From the NCBI GenBank assembly GCA_029260595.1, contig JAJDCY010000010.1, forward strand, positions 124,001 through 188,000: a DNA stretch of 64,000 nt, written 5' to 3'. How positions within the stretch are numbered: the stretch's first letter is position 1; each line of letters begins with the position of its first letter. The DNA is from Phycisphaeraceae bacterium (GTDB lineage Bacteria; Planctomycetota; Phycisphaerae; Phycisphaerales; Phycisphaeraceae). Under the pieces are notes generated by a model, which was given only the letters and a program-made list of their open reading frames with translations, was not told where the DNA came from and did no database searches. The position numbers and the translations under genes were made by a program. Positions 1 through 8,523 of this stretch are shown here, piece by piece.

Positions 1-830
1 CCGCGATGCTGATATTTCCGCACGGGATGAAGCACCGAAAACAGGACTACGCCTACATCTTCATCACACAGCTAGCGATCTTCGTGGCGCTGATCCTAAA
101 CGGCAGCCGCAACGTTTTTGTCGGGTATCTGTGCTTGCTCTGCATCCACACACTGACCAAGGTGCTGCTCAAAGCACGCGGCACGGTCTGGCTCACGCGG
201 ATCGCCGCGTCGGTGGGGTTGGTCCTGCTCGTGGTGATCGGTCTCGGGCTGCTGCAACGCTTCAGCCCGAACAACCGCCTGCTCGACCTCACCCCGGCCG
301 CGTTCACCCACCGCGCGCTGATGAACATCGACACCTTCGCCTGGCGCATGGGCATGTACGAAGCGGTCATCGCGGATATTTATGCCGGCGACACCGCCAC
401 CTGGGTTTTTGGCAACGGCACCTCGATGGGCGGCAGCATCGCGCTGTCGTATGAGGCGGCGTTCTCGTTCGAGTCGGTCGACGCCAACCGCGCCATCCAC
501 AACGAGTTCATCCGCGTGTTTTATGAATGGGGGATCGTCGGCTCCGTGTTATTCATCGCGTTTCTTGCCGCCGTCTTGGTCCGTGTATTCCCGCGCCGGA
601 TCACCCGCGATGCCTACGGCCTGTTCGCCCTATGGGGCACACTGCCGATGATCTTCATGGGGCTCACTTTCGATAACTACCTCGCCTCAGCCGGCGGCCC
701 GGCATCGATCGGCATAGCGATGGTGCTGGCCTACGCCTCGTCGTCATTGGAACGGATAGGCGAATCCAAACAACAACGTACCGTTGCGGTGGACGAGACG
801 CCGTCCGCATCGCTCATCCCCGCGGTGTAG
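1..830 (+). CDS. O-antigen ligase/polymerase-like membrane protein (C-terminal part)
   Basis: The reading frame is open from the window edge, so the true start probably lies upstream; the first ATG seen is at 6. The visible 274 residues hold several hydrophobic segments (about residues 18-35, 62-82, 180-197, 205-222) separated by a long soluble loop, with a YEWGIVGSVLF stretch after an HNEFIR motif. This pattern is typical of the C-terminal half of Wzy/WaaL-type O-antigen ligases, where a periplasmic loop with a conserved His precedes the last membrane segments. The likely role is joining or polymerising surface polysaccharide on the periplasmic face of the inner membrane. The family call rests on topology and the HNxF..xxxxEWG-like motif, not on full-length homology. 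Confidence 0.7.
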   Translation, partial: AMLIFPHGMKHRKQDYAYIFITQLAIFVALILNGSRNVFVGYLCLLCIHTLTKVLLKARGTVWLTRIAASVGLVLLVVIGLGLLQRFSPNNRLLDLTPAAFTHRALMNIDTFAWRMGMYEAVIADIYAGDTATWVFGNGTSMGGSIALSYEAAFSFESVDANRAIHNEFIRVFYEWGIVGSVLFIAFLAAVLVRVFPRRITRDAYGLFALWGTLPMIFMGLTFDNYLASAGGPASIGIAMVLAYASSSLERIGESKQQRTVAVDETPSASLIPAV

Positions 831-872
831 CGGCCTCCCTCGCCGCCAACCCCGTGCTCACCGGAGTCGTCC

Positions 873-1232
873 TTGCAGATCAACGTGAAGCGCGTCTACG
901 ACCCACCGTCGCCCACCGATGGTTGCCGCGTTCTCGTCGACCGGCTTTGGCCTCGCGGGCTGGCCACAGAGGTTGCCGCCGTCGATCACTGGGCGAAGGA
1001 CCTTGCACCCTCGACCGATTTGCGCAAGTGGTACCACAGCCACGCCGATCGGCACGACGAGTTTGTCCGTCGATACCAAGCCGAGTTCGTCGACGCCGCG
1101 CAGCCGTTCCAGGCGTTGCTCGAAGCGACGGCCCGGTGTTCGGTCGTTACCCTGCTCTACGCATCGAGAGATACCGAGCACACACACGCCTACGTAGTGC
1201 GTCGCTGGTTGGAGAATCATCGCCAAGGCTGA
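873..1232 (+). CDS. DUF488 (YeaO-like) family protein
   Basis: This 119-residue protein begins at a TTG codon directly followed by the family-typical N-terminus (MQINVKRVYDPPSPTDGCR). The DRLWPRGL motif at about residues 23-30 and the KDLAPSTDLRKWYHSH stretch at about 43-58 are hallmarks of DUF488/YeaO proteins, which are usually 115-125 residues and cytosolic. Biochemical function of the family is not established. It lies 42 bases after the O-antigen gene and is unlikely to be functionally linked to it. The family call is firm; the role is unknown. Confidence 0.85.
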   Translation: MQINVKRVYDPPSPTDGCRVLVDRLWPRGLATEVAAVDHWAKDLAPSTDLRKWYHSHADRHDEFVRRYQAEFVDAAQPFQALLEATARCSVVTLLYASRDTEHTHAYVVRRWLENHRQG

Positions 1233-1337
1233 CCGCCCAGCGCGATCCACGCCGCCGCTTCGCTCGTATCAATGGTTCGAAGGTGCGCCGTAATCCCGAT
1301 CGCGGGCCCGGTACACTGCCGCGGGCGGGAAATAGGT

Positions 1338-2522
1338 ATGATGTTGAATATCGCGATGATGCAATTGGCCTCTACAACTCGCCTGTCGATACTCCTTGGT
1401 TGTGTCATGGCGCTGGCCGTGAGTGGCACCCTCGCGCCTGCCCAGACGCCCGATGCCCCCGACCCGCCGGCGTTGGAGTTGGACGCCCCAATCCCCGACC
1501 TGTCCAACTACCACGTCGTCGAGCTGCGGCCGTTGGCCGAGCACCTCTACCGCAAGGTGCTCGAGTTGCAGCAAGAAAACCGGATCCTCAAAGCTCAGAT
1601 CGCCACGCTCCGCAAGCGGCGCGGCACGCTGCGGCCGACGGGCGAGGTTCCGAGCGCGGTTGGCCCCGATTCGCAAGACCTCGAACCCGACGCAGCGATA
1701 ACGCCGTCGACATCGCGGCGGATTGCCCCGTTCACCTACCTCCCGTGCGAGGCTTGGGTCGGCCATCAGTTCATCTTCCTGCCACGGTCCAAGTACCTGC
1801 AGAAGTACGGGTACCAGGGCTTTAGCGCAGTCAAGGGCCAATCGGATTCGCAGCCGTATGAGGACCTGGTCGGGCAGATCGGCACCGTGACGGACATCCA
1901 CCAGGACGTGTTCCCGCGGCTGACGATCAAGATGAACGACGGCAAGGCGCTCTATGTCACCGCCTACACCGCCAGCGCCCAGGGCATCGCGGTAAAGGGC
2001 ATCGCCCTCGTCGCCGATTTGCACTTCGCCCGTGAGAAATGGAAGGGCAAGACGCTGTGGCTCAAAGCGGGTGAGCTGACGACCTACGACGAAGAATCTA
2101 AGCAACTGGTGCCGCTACAGGTCCGCAGGTACTCCCCGGTCGAGGTATTGGATGTCCGTGCCGGCTGGTATGAGAACAAGCCGGCCCGCGTCGTGTGCCT
2201 CACCCAGAGTGGCGATGACGGGTTCGTCGATGTGACGCTAAGCGGGACCAACAGCAACGTGTCCAACGCCGTGCGATTCGATTCCGTTTTCTTTGATCAG
2301 GACCCGCGTGAGAAGTTCCCTTGGGAGCCGCGCATCTGGCGGGCCATCGAGCGCGGCAAGGTGCTCGTCGGCATGGAGCCGCAACAGGTCATCTTCGCCT
2401 GGGGAAAGCCCACCCACGTCGCCGCCTCGGAGCAGTTCGGGATCAACCGCGAGCAGTGGATCTACGGCGAAGAGCGGCACCTGATCTTCGAAGACGGGTT
2501 GATAACCCTGGTCCAGGAGTAG
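1338..2522 (+). CDS. Secreted hypothetical protein with BamE/SmpA-like C-terminus
   Basis: The frame is open from 1272, but the ATG at 1338 is preferred because it starts a clear signal peptide (hydrophobic run ILLGCVMALAVSGTLAPAQ, cleavage near Ala-Gln). The mature protein has a short coiled-coil-like stretch around residues 55-85 (LYRKVLELQQENRILKAQ), then a region with no recognised domain. The last 60 residues read IERGKVLVGMEPQQVIFAWGKP followed by a Trp-Tyr-rich beta segment, resembling the SmpA/BamE-type fold (G-M-[ST]-xx-xV-xxxxGxP). The protein therefore probably sits in the periplasm or envelope. No enzymatic motif is visible. Function unknown. Confidence 0.75.
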   Translation: MMLNIAMMQLASTTRLSILLGCVMALAVSGTLAPAQTPDAPDPPALELDAPIPDLSNYHVVELRPLAEHLYRKVLELQQENRILKAQIATLRKRRGTLRPTGEVPSAVGPDSQDLEPDAAITPSTSRRIAPFTYLPCEAWVGHQFIFLPRSKYLQKYGYQGFSAVKGQSDSQPYEDLVGQIGTVTDIHQDVFPRLTIKMNDGKALYVTAYTASAQGIAVKGIALVADLHFAREKWKGKTLWLKAGELTTYDEESKQLVPLQVRRYSPVEVLDVRAGWYENKPARVVCLTQSGDDGFVDVTLSGTNSNVSNAVRFDSVFFDQDPREKFPWEPRIWRAIERGKVLVGMEPQQVIFAWGKPTHVAASEQFGINREQWIYGEERHLIFEDGLITLVQE

Positions 2523-2581
2523 GCCACCCAGCCCACCTACTGACGCAGGCCGGCCGTGTGTCTGGACCGGTAGTGCTCATT

Positions 2582-2590
2582 TGCTACGAT
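2582..2590 (+). promoter_or_regulatory. Possible extended -10 promoter element upstream of nuoG
   Basis: TGCTACGAT matches an extended -10 (TGn plus TACGAT, 4 of 6 to TATAAT) and lies about 52 bases upstream of the nuoG start. No convincing -35 box is seen at the right spacing, so this is tentative. Confidence 0.25.
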
Positions 2591-2641
2591 GACACCGAGG
2601 CGTCGCGCTTGGCCGAAGCCGCAACCCGGAACCGCGAGTCT

Positions 2642-4279
2642 ATGCCAACGATCAACATCGACGGCGAAGAAATGGCCTTCGAGGGCAAGAAGCTGGTCCT
2701 CCAGGTTGCGATCGAAAACGGCCGGGAACTGCCGCATTATTGCTACCACCCCGGCCTGTCGGTCGTCGCCAGTTGCCGCATCTGCCTCGCCCAGATCGCC
2801 CAGCCAAACCCTCGCAACGACAACCGCGTCGAGATGCTGCCCAAGCTCCTGCCGACCTGCCAGACCTACGCCGTCGACGGGATGCAGGTCCACACCACCA
2901 GCCCGGCCGCGATCGCCAATCAGAAAGCGGTCATGGAGTACCTGCTGATCAACCACCCGCTGGACTGCCCGGTGTGTGACCAGGCCGGCGAGTGCCACCT
3001 CCAGGACTACAGCTATCGCTACGGGCGTGCCGAGTCGCGCTTCCAGGAAGACAAGATCAAGCAGCCCAAAAAAGACATCGGGCCGCACGTCTACCTCTAC
3101 TCCGACCGCTGCATCATGTGTTCGCGGTGCGTCCGATTCACCCGCGAAGTAACCGGGACCGGCGAGATCGGCGTATTCGGCCGCGGCAACCAGGAACAGA
3201 TCGACGTCTTCCCCGGCATCCCGCTCGACAACGACCTGTCCGGCAACGTCGTCGACCTCTGCCCGGTCGGCGCATTGCTCGACAAGGATTTTCTTTTCCA
3301 GCAGCGCGTGTGGTTCCTCACCAAGACACCCAGCATCGACGGGATCACCGCGTCGGGCGACAACATCTGGATCGAACACAACGCCGGGCGGGTCCACCGC
3401 GTCAAGCCACGGACCAACCTCGACATCAACCGTTGGTGGATCACCGACGAAGTCCGCTACGGCTGGAAGTTCATCCACAGCGAAGACCGACTGACCACGC
3501 CCAAGCGGATGCAGTTCGCCGCGCCGATCGAGATCGATTGGCCGCGCGCTTACGAAGCCGCCGGCGATGGGCTCAAGAAGGCGGCACGGGAATCCGGGCC
3601 CGGTGGCCTGGCCGCGCTGATCAGCCCGATGCTCGCCAGCGAAGAGGCCTACCTGCTGGCGACATACATCCGCGGCCTCGACCCCGAGGCGCTGCTAGCC
3701 GTCGGCCCGGTACCGAAGAACGGTGAGGATCGAACCTACCCCGGCGGGTACACCGTCTACGCCGAGAAATGCCCCAACCGCCGCGGCGTCACGCGCGCGC
3801 TCGAGTTGCTCGGCGGTCGCGTCGTAACCTGCGATGAGTTCATCACTGCGGTCGGCGACAAGTCGTCGCCCATCGCTGGCGTTCTGGTCGCGGGCGGCTA
3901 CCCGAGTGCTTGGGCAACCAAAGAGCTGACTTCGGCACTTAAGAAAAAATTCGTCGTTGCGATCGACACACTGCCCAATGACCTCACCGCAGCCGCCGAC
4001 GTGCTGCTGCCAGCCGTGACCTGGGCCGAAAAGAGCGGCTGCTTCGAGAACGCCAAGGGGATTTTGCAGTCCTTTGATCAGGCGATCGCTCCGCTGGAGA
4101 ACACCCGGCCCGACGGCCAGATCGCCCTGGACCTGCTGGCAGAGAGTGCGTTGGAGGCCCCCTCGCGGTATAATGCGGGGCTGATTCGATCGCGGATGGG
4201 CGGCAGCTTTGCCGGGCAGGTCCAGCGACCGGCCCCGTCGCAGCGCCAGGAGCCGCAGATGCAGTACGTAGAACTGTAA
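2642..4279 (+). CDS. nuoG: NADH-quinone oxidoreductase subunit G-like (short NuoG)
   Basis: The ATG at 2642 is chosen because it starts directly at the 2Fe-2S ferredoxin domain (MPTINIDGEEMAFEG). All three N-terminal iron-sulfur sites are visible: 2Fe-2S ligands Cys34, Cys45, Cys48, Cys73; the His-Cys3 4Fe-4S site His105, Cys109, Cys112, Cys118; and the second 4Fe-4S site Cys157, Cys160, Cys163, Cys207. Residues from about 225 onward form a reduced molybdopterin-oxidoreductase-like domain (ADVLLPAVTWAEKSG near the end). At 545 residues it is shorter than typical NuoG (about 700-900). In complex I this peripheral subunit passes electrons from NADH towards quinone. It stands alone here, with no nuoE, nuoF or nuoH beside it; the only other complex I gene is nuoC, 2.8 kb away on the other strand. 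Confidence 0.9.
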   Translation: MPTINIDGEEMAFEGKKLVLQVAIENGRELPHYCYHPGLSVVASCRICLAQIAQPNPRNDNRVEMLPKLLPTCQTYAVDGMQVHTTSPAAIANQKAVMEYLLINHPLDCPVCDQAGECHLQDYSYRYGRAESRFQEDKIKQPKKDIGPHVYLYSDRCIMCSRCVRFTREVTGTGEIGVFGRGNQEQIDVFPGIPLDNDLSGNVVDLCPVGALLDKDFLFQQRVWFLTKTPSIDGITASGDNIWIEHNAGRVHRVKPRTNLDINRWWITDEVRYGWKFIHSEDRLTTPKRMQFAAPIEIDWPRAYEAAGDGLKKAARESGPGGLAALISPMLASEEAYLLATYIRGLDPEALLAVGPVPKNGEDRTYPGGYTVYAEKCPNRRGVTRALELLGGRVVTCDEFITAVGDKSSPIAGVLVAGGYPSAWATKELTSALKKKFVVAIDTLPNDLTAAADVLLPAVTWAEKSGCFENAKGILQSFDQAIAPLENTRPDGQIALDLLAESALEAPSRYNAGLIRSRMGGSFAGQVQRPAPSQRQEPQMQYVEL

Positions 4280-4288
4280 ACCCTTTTT

Positions 4289-4302
4289 CGATCTGGAGAT
4301 CG
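4289..4302. repeat. Short palindrome after nuoG
   Basis: CGATCTGGAGATCG is a perfect 6-base inverted repeat with a 2-base centre, ten bases after the nuoG stop. It could form a small hairpin but no U-tract follows, so terminator function is doubtful. Confidence 0.3.
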
Positions 4303-4385
4303 ATCAAGATAATTGGTTTTGCCTTTCGCCCCTTGGCTCGCCGTATCGGCTGGCCCCGACAGGTTTGTATGAGGAGCACCGGCCG

Positions 4386-5498
4386 ATGGCCATTGCCTGT
4401 ACAGGCTCGGTGAACGAGCGCACCACCGACGCCGGCGGGCTGACTGCGGCCGCGCTGGCCGAGATGATCGGTGCGGTCGTCGTGGGTGACGGCGAGGCCC
4501 GTCTGACCGGGTGCGCCGGGCTCGAGGCCGCCGGCCCACAGGACGTCACCTTCCTCGCCAACCGCAAGTACGCCAAAATGCTCGGCAAGACCCGCGCCGG
4601 AGCCGTCATACTCGGCGAGGCCGACACGCGCTACGCCGACGGCCAGACGCTGCTCGTCGCCAAAGACCCCTACTTCGCCTTCCGCGAGACCGTCGTCGCC
4701 CTGCACGGCTTCCGTGAGCACCCATCACCCGGCATCAGCGAGTCGGCCGTGATCGACCCGTCAGCCACGATCGGGCTAGGCTGTTCGATCCACCCGTTCG
4801 CCTGCATCGCCGAGGGCGCGACGATCGGCGACGGCTGTGTGATCTACCCGCACTGCTACGTCGGCCGCGACGCCGTGATCGGCGAGGGCTCGGTGCTGTT
4901 CGCCAATGTCACCGTGTACGATCGGTGTGTGGTCGGACGGCGCGTCACGCTGCACTCGGGTTGTGTGATCGGCCAGGACGGGTTTGGTTACGCGACGCAC
5001 CGCGGCGCCCACCACAAGATCCCGCAGATCGGCAACGCGGTGATCGAGGACGACGTCGAGATGGGTGCCGGCTGCGTCGTCGATCGCGCGACGGTCGGCT
5101 CAACCCGCGTCGGCGAAGGCAGCAAATTCAGCGACCTGGTCGCGATCGGCCACGGCGCACAGATCGGTCGGCACAACCTGATCGTCGCACAGGTTGGGAT
5201 CGCCGGCTCAACACAAACAGGCAACTACGTCGCGATGGGCGGGCAGGCCGGCGTGGCCGGGCACCTGAAGATCGGCGACCAGGCCCGCATCGCCGCCAAG
5301 GCCGGCGTGATGGACGATCTCGATGAGAAGGGCGAGTACGGCGGCCAACCCGCATTGCCGATGAGCCAGACCAAACGCAACATCCTCGCGCTGACCCGCC
5401 TCCCGCAGATGATGGTGCAATTCCGCAAGCTTCAAAAGCGCGTCGCGCAACTCGAAGCACAACTTGGCCAACCGGTCGAACCGGTCCAAAATGATTAG
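4386..5498 (+). CDS. lpxD: UDP-3-O-(3-hydroxyacyl)glucosamine N-acyltransferase LpxD
   Basis: LpxD adds the second (amide-linked) hydroxyacyl chain in lipid A synthesis, in the cytosol. The N-terminal uridine-binding domain (about residues 18-95, with DVTFLANRKYA) is followed by a left-handed beta helix of hexapeptide repeats (about 105-310), then a C-terminal helix ending in a coiled coil (QFRKLQKRVAQLEAQLGQ). The conserved acid-base His lies in the VAIGHGAQIG repeat. The open frame reaches back to 4365, but the ATG at 4386 has a GAGGAG ribosome site 13 bases upstream and is preferred. About 370 residues is a normal family length. lpxA lies 45 kb away rather than beside it. Confidence 0.95.
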   Translation: MAIACTGSVNERTTDAGGLTAAALAEMIGAVVVGDGEARLTGCAGLEAAGPQDVTFLANRKYAKMLGKTRAGAVILGEADTRYADGQTLLVAKDPYFAFRETVVALHGFREHPSPGISESAVIDPSATIGLGCSIHPFACIAEGATIGDGCVIYPHCYVGRDAVIGEGSVLFANVTVYDRCVVGRRVTLHSGCVIGQDGFGYATHRGAHHKIPQIGNAVIEDDVEMGAGCVVDRATVGSTRVGEGSKFSDLVAIGHGAQIGRHNLIVAQVGIAGSTQTGNYVAMGGQAGVAGHLKIGDQARIAAKAGVMDDLDEKGEYGGQPALPMSQTKRNILALTRLPQMMVQFRKLQKRVAQLEAQLGQPVEPVQND

Positions 5499-5540
5499 TG
5501 TGAGTGGTGAACTACCGCGCCGCGTCGCTTCCTGCTAGCC

Positions 5541-5765
5541 CTACGGCCCCATCGTCAAGCGCTCGCCGTCCGCTTCGTCGTGCGCGTCCCGGGTCGCAAG
5601 GCTTGAGGCCGTGTCAGCCGGCGTCTGAGCCGGTCGCAGGTACGAGTAGGTCGGCTCGATCAGGGCCACCGGTTCGCGCTCGACCGTGCACCCGGCCAGC
5701 GATGCCCCAGCCGCACCGATCGCCCAGCCCCCCAGAATTACCGCCGTGTGTGGTCGCTTTTTCAT
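5541..5765 (-). CDS. Small lipoprotein, function unknown
   Basis: This 74-residue protein starts MKKRPHTAVILGGWAIGAA and has a lipobox LAGC at residues 23-26, so it should be exported and lipidated at Cys26. The start at 5765 is supported by a strong GGGGAGG ribosome site about 10 bases upstream; the frame continues further upstream but without such a signal. The mature part is only about 49 residues, acidic and Pro/Ala/Thr-rich, with no recognised domain. It is convergent with lpxD. The lipoprotein features are seen directly; any role in the envelope is inference. Confidence 0.65.
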   Translation of the reverse strand: MKKRPHTAVILGGWAIGAAGASLAGCTVEREPVALIEPTYSYLRPAQTPADTASSLATRDAHDEADGERLTMGP

Positions 5766-6046
5766 CGGTGAGTTGGCCTCCCCGTATAATGCCGCTAGAT
5801 CCCGGATCGGCAACGACCCGCTTTGGGCCCAGCGTTTGATAGGCGCTAGGGGTTATCGGCCCCCTGATCCACGGCCTTCATGAAGATGTTGTGAGGCTGG
5901 CGAACTGATCCTCGACAGGTCGGGATATGCCGGTTATGCGGATTGAACCTTGTGGGAAAACTGCGGCCTGGCCACTTGTAAGTAGTGAATGGAAAGTCGC
6001 TAACAGGACATTAGCTGGAGTTGATCGGTCGGCTGCGCGAGGCCGG
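5766..6046. other. Gene-poor stretch between lipoprotein and epimerase
   Basis: No convincing ORF is seen. A perfect TATAAT occurs on the + strand at 5785-5790 without a good -35, and a small hairpin (AGGGG/CCCCT) lies at 5848-5865. A small RNA cannot be excluded, but nothing known was recognised. Confidence 0.4.
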
Positions 6047-6964
6047 TCAGCCACTTGCCGCGACGGCTGCGACCAGCTCGGCGACGGTCTTTTCCAGCAG
6101 CGCCTCGCCACCAAACTCCATCCCCAACTCGCGGATCTTGCCGGTTTGGATCTGGTGTTTGGGGCTCGGCTCGTGGTCGGCCAGGGTGCTGGGGCTGTTG
6201 GTCAGCCGCTTGGCAATCCGCGCGACTTGTTGCAGTGAGACATATTGGTCGTAGCAGTTGTACGCCTGCCCCGCGATCACACCGGGGGCCGCGTCAAGCA
6301 GCAGCGCAGTGGCCTTGGCGACGTCGGCCGCGTGAACCTCTTTGCCACCCGCCTGGCTGTCGATCGGTTCGCCCTGGGCGACCTGCTCGATCAGCGAATA
6401 CCACTTGCTGTTCTCGATCGGTTGCGCGCAGCCATACACCCCCGTCGGCCGCAACGCACAGATGTCCCAAGGCTGATCGCCACCGAGCCCGAAGCTGTGC
6501 ACAAACTTCTCGATCGCCGCTTTGTGCGCACCGTAATGCGACTTCGGCCACAGCGGGTGTGTTTCGTCCAGCGCTCGATCATCCAGGATCACATCGTGCA
6601 CCGCACACGTGGACAGGAAGACGAACTTCGCCACGCCCGCATCCAGCGCAGCTTCAATCAGACGCACGCTCCCGCCAATATTGACCCGTACAAACTTGGC
6701 AAGGTCGGGCAGCCCGCGGCCCCAATTCCCGTCGTGATCGAGTGCGCCGTGCACAACCGCGTCGACACCGCTAACCAACTGAGTCATCGACGACGGATCA
6801 TCAAGCTGTCCGATCAGCCAGTCGATCTGCCCGTTGGTCGCGTTGAACCCGCTGCGATCGCTGTCGCGCCGCGACCAGCACCGGCAGGTATGCCCCTGCT
6901 CAATCAGATGGTTGACGATGTATCGCCCGATGAATCCCGATGCGCCGGTGACTGCGATAAGCAT
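6047..6964 (-). CDS. NAD-dependent epimerase/dehydratase family protein
   Basis: An extended short-chain dehydrogenase of 305 residues. The nucleotide-binding glycine motif TGASGFIG is at residues 6-13, and the catalytic Ser/Tyr/Lys set is visible (FLSTCAV, then YGAHK, the YxxxK motif). The ALRPTGVYG segment is typical of NDP-sugar epimerases and related enzymes such as dihydroflavonol-type or hopanoid-associated reductases. Substrate cannot be told from sequence. It acts in the cytosol. The next gene upstream on the same strand is nuoC, 75 bases away, so they could be co-transcribed. Confidence 0.85.
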   Translation of the reverse strand: MLIAVTGASGFIGRYIVNHLIEQGHTCRCWSRRDSDRSGFNATNGQIDWLIGQLDDPSSMTQLVSGVDAVVHGALDHDGNWGRGLPDLAKFVRVNIGGSVRLIEAALDAGVAKFVFLSTCAVHDVILDDRALDETHPLWPKSHYGAHKAAIEKFVHSFGLGGDQPWDICALRPTGVYGCAQPIENSKWYSLIEQVAQGEPIDSQAGGKEVHAADVAKATALLLDAAPGVIAGQAYNCYDQYVSLQQVARIAKRLTNSPSTLADHEPSPKHQIQTGKIRELGMEFGGEALLEKTVAELVAAVAASG

Positions 6965-7039
6965 AGCCGTGATAGCCCGTATGAAGAATTGTCAGAAAAC
7001 GAAGTGCCCCGGTCCCACCTGCCCACCGCCCGCCCGCAG

Positions 7040-7555
7040 CTATGCCGGGTAGTCGGGTTTTTGCTGCCAATCCAGCTCGGTCGTCCCCGGGATCCCGTGG
7101 TATTCCCGCGGGAACTCGTAGTCCTTACGCAGCGGGAACCCCTCCCAATCCTCGGGCAGCAGGATCCGCCGCAGGTCCGGGTGGTCGCTGAAATCGATCC
7201 CAAAAAGGTCGTACGCCTCCCGCTCGTGCCAGTCGGCCGCCGGCCAGATGTCGCTCACGGTCGGGATCACCGGTTGGCTGCGCGGCGTGAACACCTTCAC
7301 CGCGATCGCGTGGCGGAGCTCGGTCGAGTACAGGTCAAACAGTGCGCACAACTGATCATCCGCGACGTAGTCGATCCCGGTCAGGCAGCTAAGCCAGTCG
7401 AATCGCAACGCCTCGCTGTCTCGCAGGTACGCCGCCACCTCACGCCAGTGCTCGGCATCGGTGTGCACACGCGGGTGCTTGTCGTCCGGCCAAGCCTCGG
7501 TGATGGCTGAGCCGAATCGTTCCTGCAGGTCAGCGATAATCTCAGGTGCGGTCAT
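7040..7555 (-). CDS. nuoC: NADH-quinone oxidoreductase subunit C
   Basis: The 30-kDa subunit of complex I, 171 residues, normal for a stand-alone NuoC. The diagnostic stretch is visible near residues 108-145: an EREAYDLFG motif, then HPDLRRILLPEDWEGFPLRK. It belongs to the peripheral arm that contacts NuoB and NuoD at the quinone site. Neither nuoB nor nuoD is next to it, which is unusual because nuoC normally sits in a nuoABCD block; the rest of the complex must be encoded elsewhere. Confidence 0.95.
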   Translation of the reverse strand: MTAPEIIADLQERFGSAITEAWPDDKHPRVHTDAEHWREVAAYLRDSEALRFDWLSCLTGIDYVADDQLCALFDLYSTELRHAIAVKVFTPRSQPVIPTVSDIWPAADWHEREAYDLFGIDFSDHPDLRRILLPEDWEGFPLRKDYEFPREYHGIPGTTELDWQQKPDYPA

Positions 7556-7629
7556 CAGTGCCGGTCCGTCGGGTCCGCGTGGAATCGCGCAGGATTAGAT
7601 GGGATCACAGCGCAGCTCGCCAACCAGCC

Positions 7630-7902
7630 TCAAGCCACCGGCGTGCCGGGCTTGGCGTCGATCCCGGCCTTCTTGAGCAGGGTGCGGACCGTGTCGCTGG
7701 GCTGTGCCCCGACGCTTAGCCAGTACCGGACGCGCGGCTCGTCCACCTTCAGGGCCTTTTCCTGGTCCTGTTCGAGCGGGTCGAAAAACCCCAACTGCTC
7801 GATGGCTTTGCTGTCCCGCGCGGACCGCGTATCCATCGCGTTGAGCCGATAGAACGGCCGATGCCGCCTGCCAAATCGTTTGAGCCGTAATTTCACTGCC
7901 AT
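7630..7902 (-). CDS. rpsP: 30S ribosomal protein S16
   Basis: Begins MAVKLRLKRFGRRHRPFYRL, the family-defining N-terminus, and continues through GFFDP and VRYWLSVGAQPSDTV, both conserved in S16. The ATG at 7902 is preferred over the longer open frame from 7974 because the domain starts exactly there. At 90 residues it has the normal length. S16 binds 16S rRNA early in small-subunit assembly. The usual partners ffh, rimM, trmD and rplS are not adjacent. Confidence 0.95.
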   Translation of the reverse strand: MAVKLRLKRFGRRHRPFYRLNAMDTRSARDSKAIEQLGFFDPLEQDQEKALKVDEPRVRYWLSVGAQPSDTVRTLLKKAGIDAKPGTPVA

Positions 7903-8300
7903 GCCGTCACTCCAAGGTTCAAGGGCGGCCGCCGGGCCTGCCCACCGCCTAAATCTGCCAATTTCCGACCCCAAAGCGTAACTGCCCCGGCCCCCACAAT
8001 CAAGCAGCTACCCGCCAGGCCCCCTTGGTCCAGCTGGCGATCTGCGACCCCCTCCGCCCCGCACGGAGATTGCCCGTCACACCTGCCCCTACGATGATGC
8101 GGGCCGTGTGACCAGCCGCACGGACACCGACGGGTCGGCCGACTCCGTGTACGACTCGAACGGGGTGCCGGCTGACGTCGGACTACGACCCCGTCGCTGA
8201 GGCAACGGCCGGGAACGAGAACGGAAGATAAGCTATCAAGAGTCGTTGTCTTCACTCGGCAGGGGCAGGCGTTACCGCCTTGGTGTAACAAGGGCAATTT

Positions 8301-8430
8301 AATGACTCCCGACCCCTTTTCTGCCCCTTTTCTGCCCCCGACCCCTTTTCTGCCCCGACCCCTTTTCTGCCCCCTTTTCTGCCCGAGCCAGCCAAGACGA
8401 ATTAATGACTCCCGCCCCCTTTTCTGCCCC
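8301..8430 (+). repeat. Left copies of dispersed C/T-rich repeat (AATGACTCCCGACCCC family)
   Basis: The block opens with AATGACTCCCGACCCC at 8301 and continues with five close copies of CCCCTTTTCTGC up to 8392. A second head unit, AATGACTCCCGCCCCC at 8404, is followed by another CTTTTCTGC. An inverted copy lies at 9975-10020, with the first 21 bases identical. Head-plus-tandem-tail structure and inverted placement around one gene suggest a small mobile or REP-like element; no transposase is present. Confidence 0.7.
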
Positions 8431-8469
8431 CGCGAACCTGCGGTACAGCGCGATGCTTTCCCGGCGTAT

Positions 8470-8496
8470 GAAAAACACCCGGCGTGAACCGGGTGT
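8470..8496 (-). terminator. Rho-independent terminator after the PEP-CTERM gene
   Basis: ACACCCGG and CCGGGTGT (8475-8482 and 8489-8496) form an 8-bp stem with a 6-base loop. On the minus strand the stem is followed by a run of five T residues. It lies about 28 bases after the stop of the minus-strand gene ending at 8524. Confidence 0.85.
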
Positions 8497-8523
8497 GTGA
8501 GGGTCGTGTTGTTGTGTCCGGCG

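Larger units (their letters stand above)
7903..8523. other. Intergenic region with C/T-rich repeats
   Basis: About 620 bases without a supported gene. The first 380 bases show nothing recognisable; 8301-8430 holds the repeat block listed separately and 8470-8496 a terminator. A + strand ORF from 8302 consists mostly of repeat sequence and is not credible. Confidence 0.5.

Noticed and set aside
2537-3478. 313-residue minus-strand ORF opposite nuoG
   Set aside because: Shadow frame of a confidently identified gene in GC-rich DNA; no motifs, no ribosome site.
4169-4174. TATAAT inside the end of nuoG as an lpxD promoter
   Set aside because: No -35 box at proper spacing, and it is more than 200 bases from lpxD; kept only as a chance match.
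6245-7510. 421-residue + strand ORF across the epimerase and nuoC genes
   Set aside because: Runs antisense through two genes with clear motifs; composition is Arg/Val/Pro-rich without domains.
8302-8487. + strand ORF starting MTPDPFS within the repeat block
   Set aside because: It is a translation of the C/T-rich repeat; the inverted copy (9714-10019, minus) also starts MTPDPFS only because the repeat head contains ATGACTCCCGAC. Composition is not protein-like.
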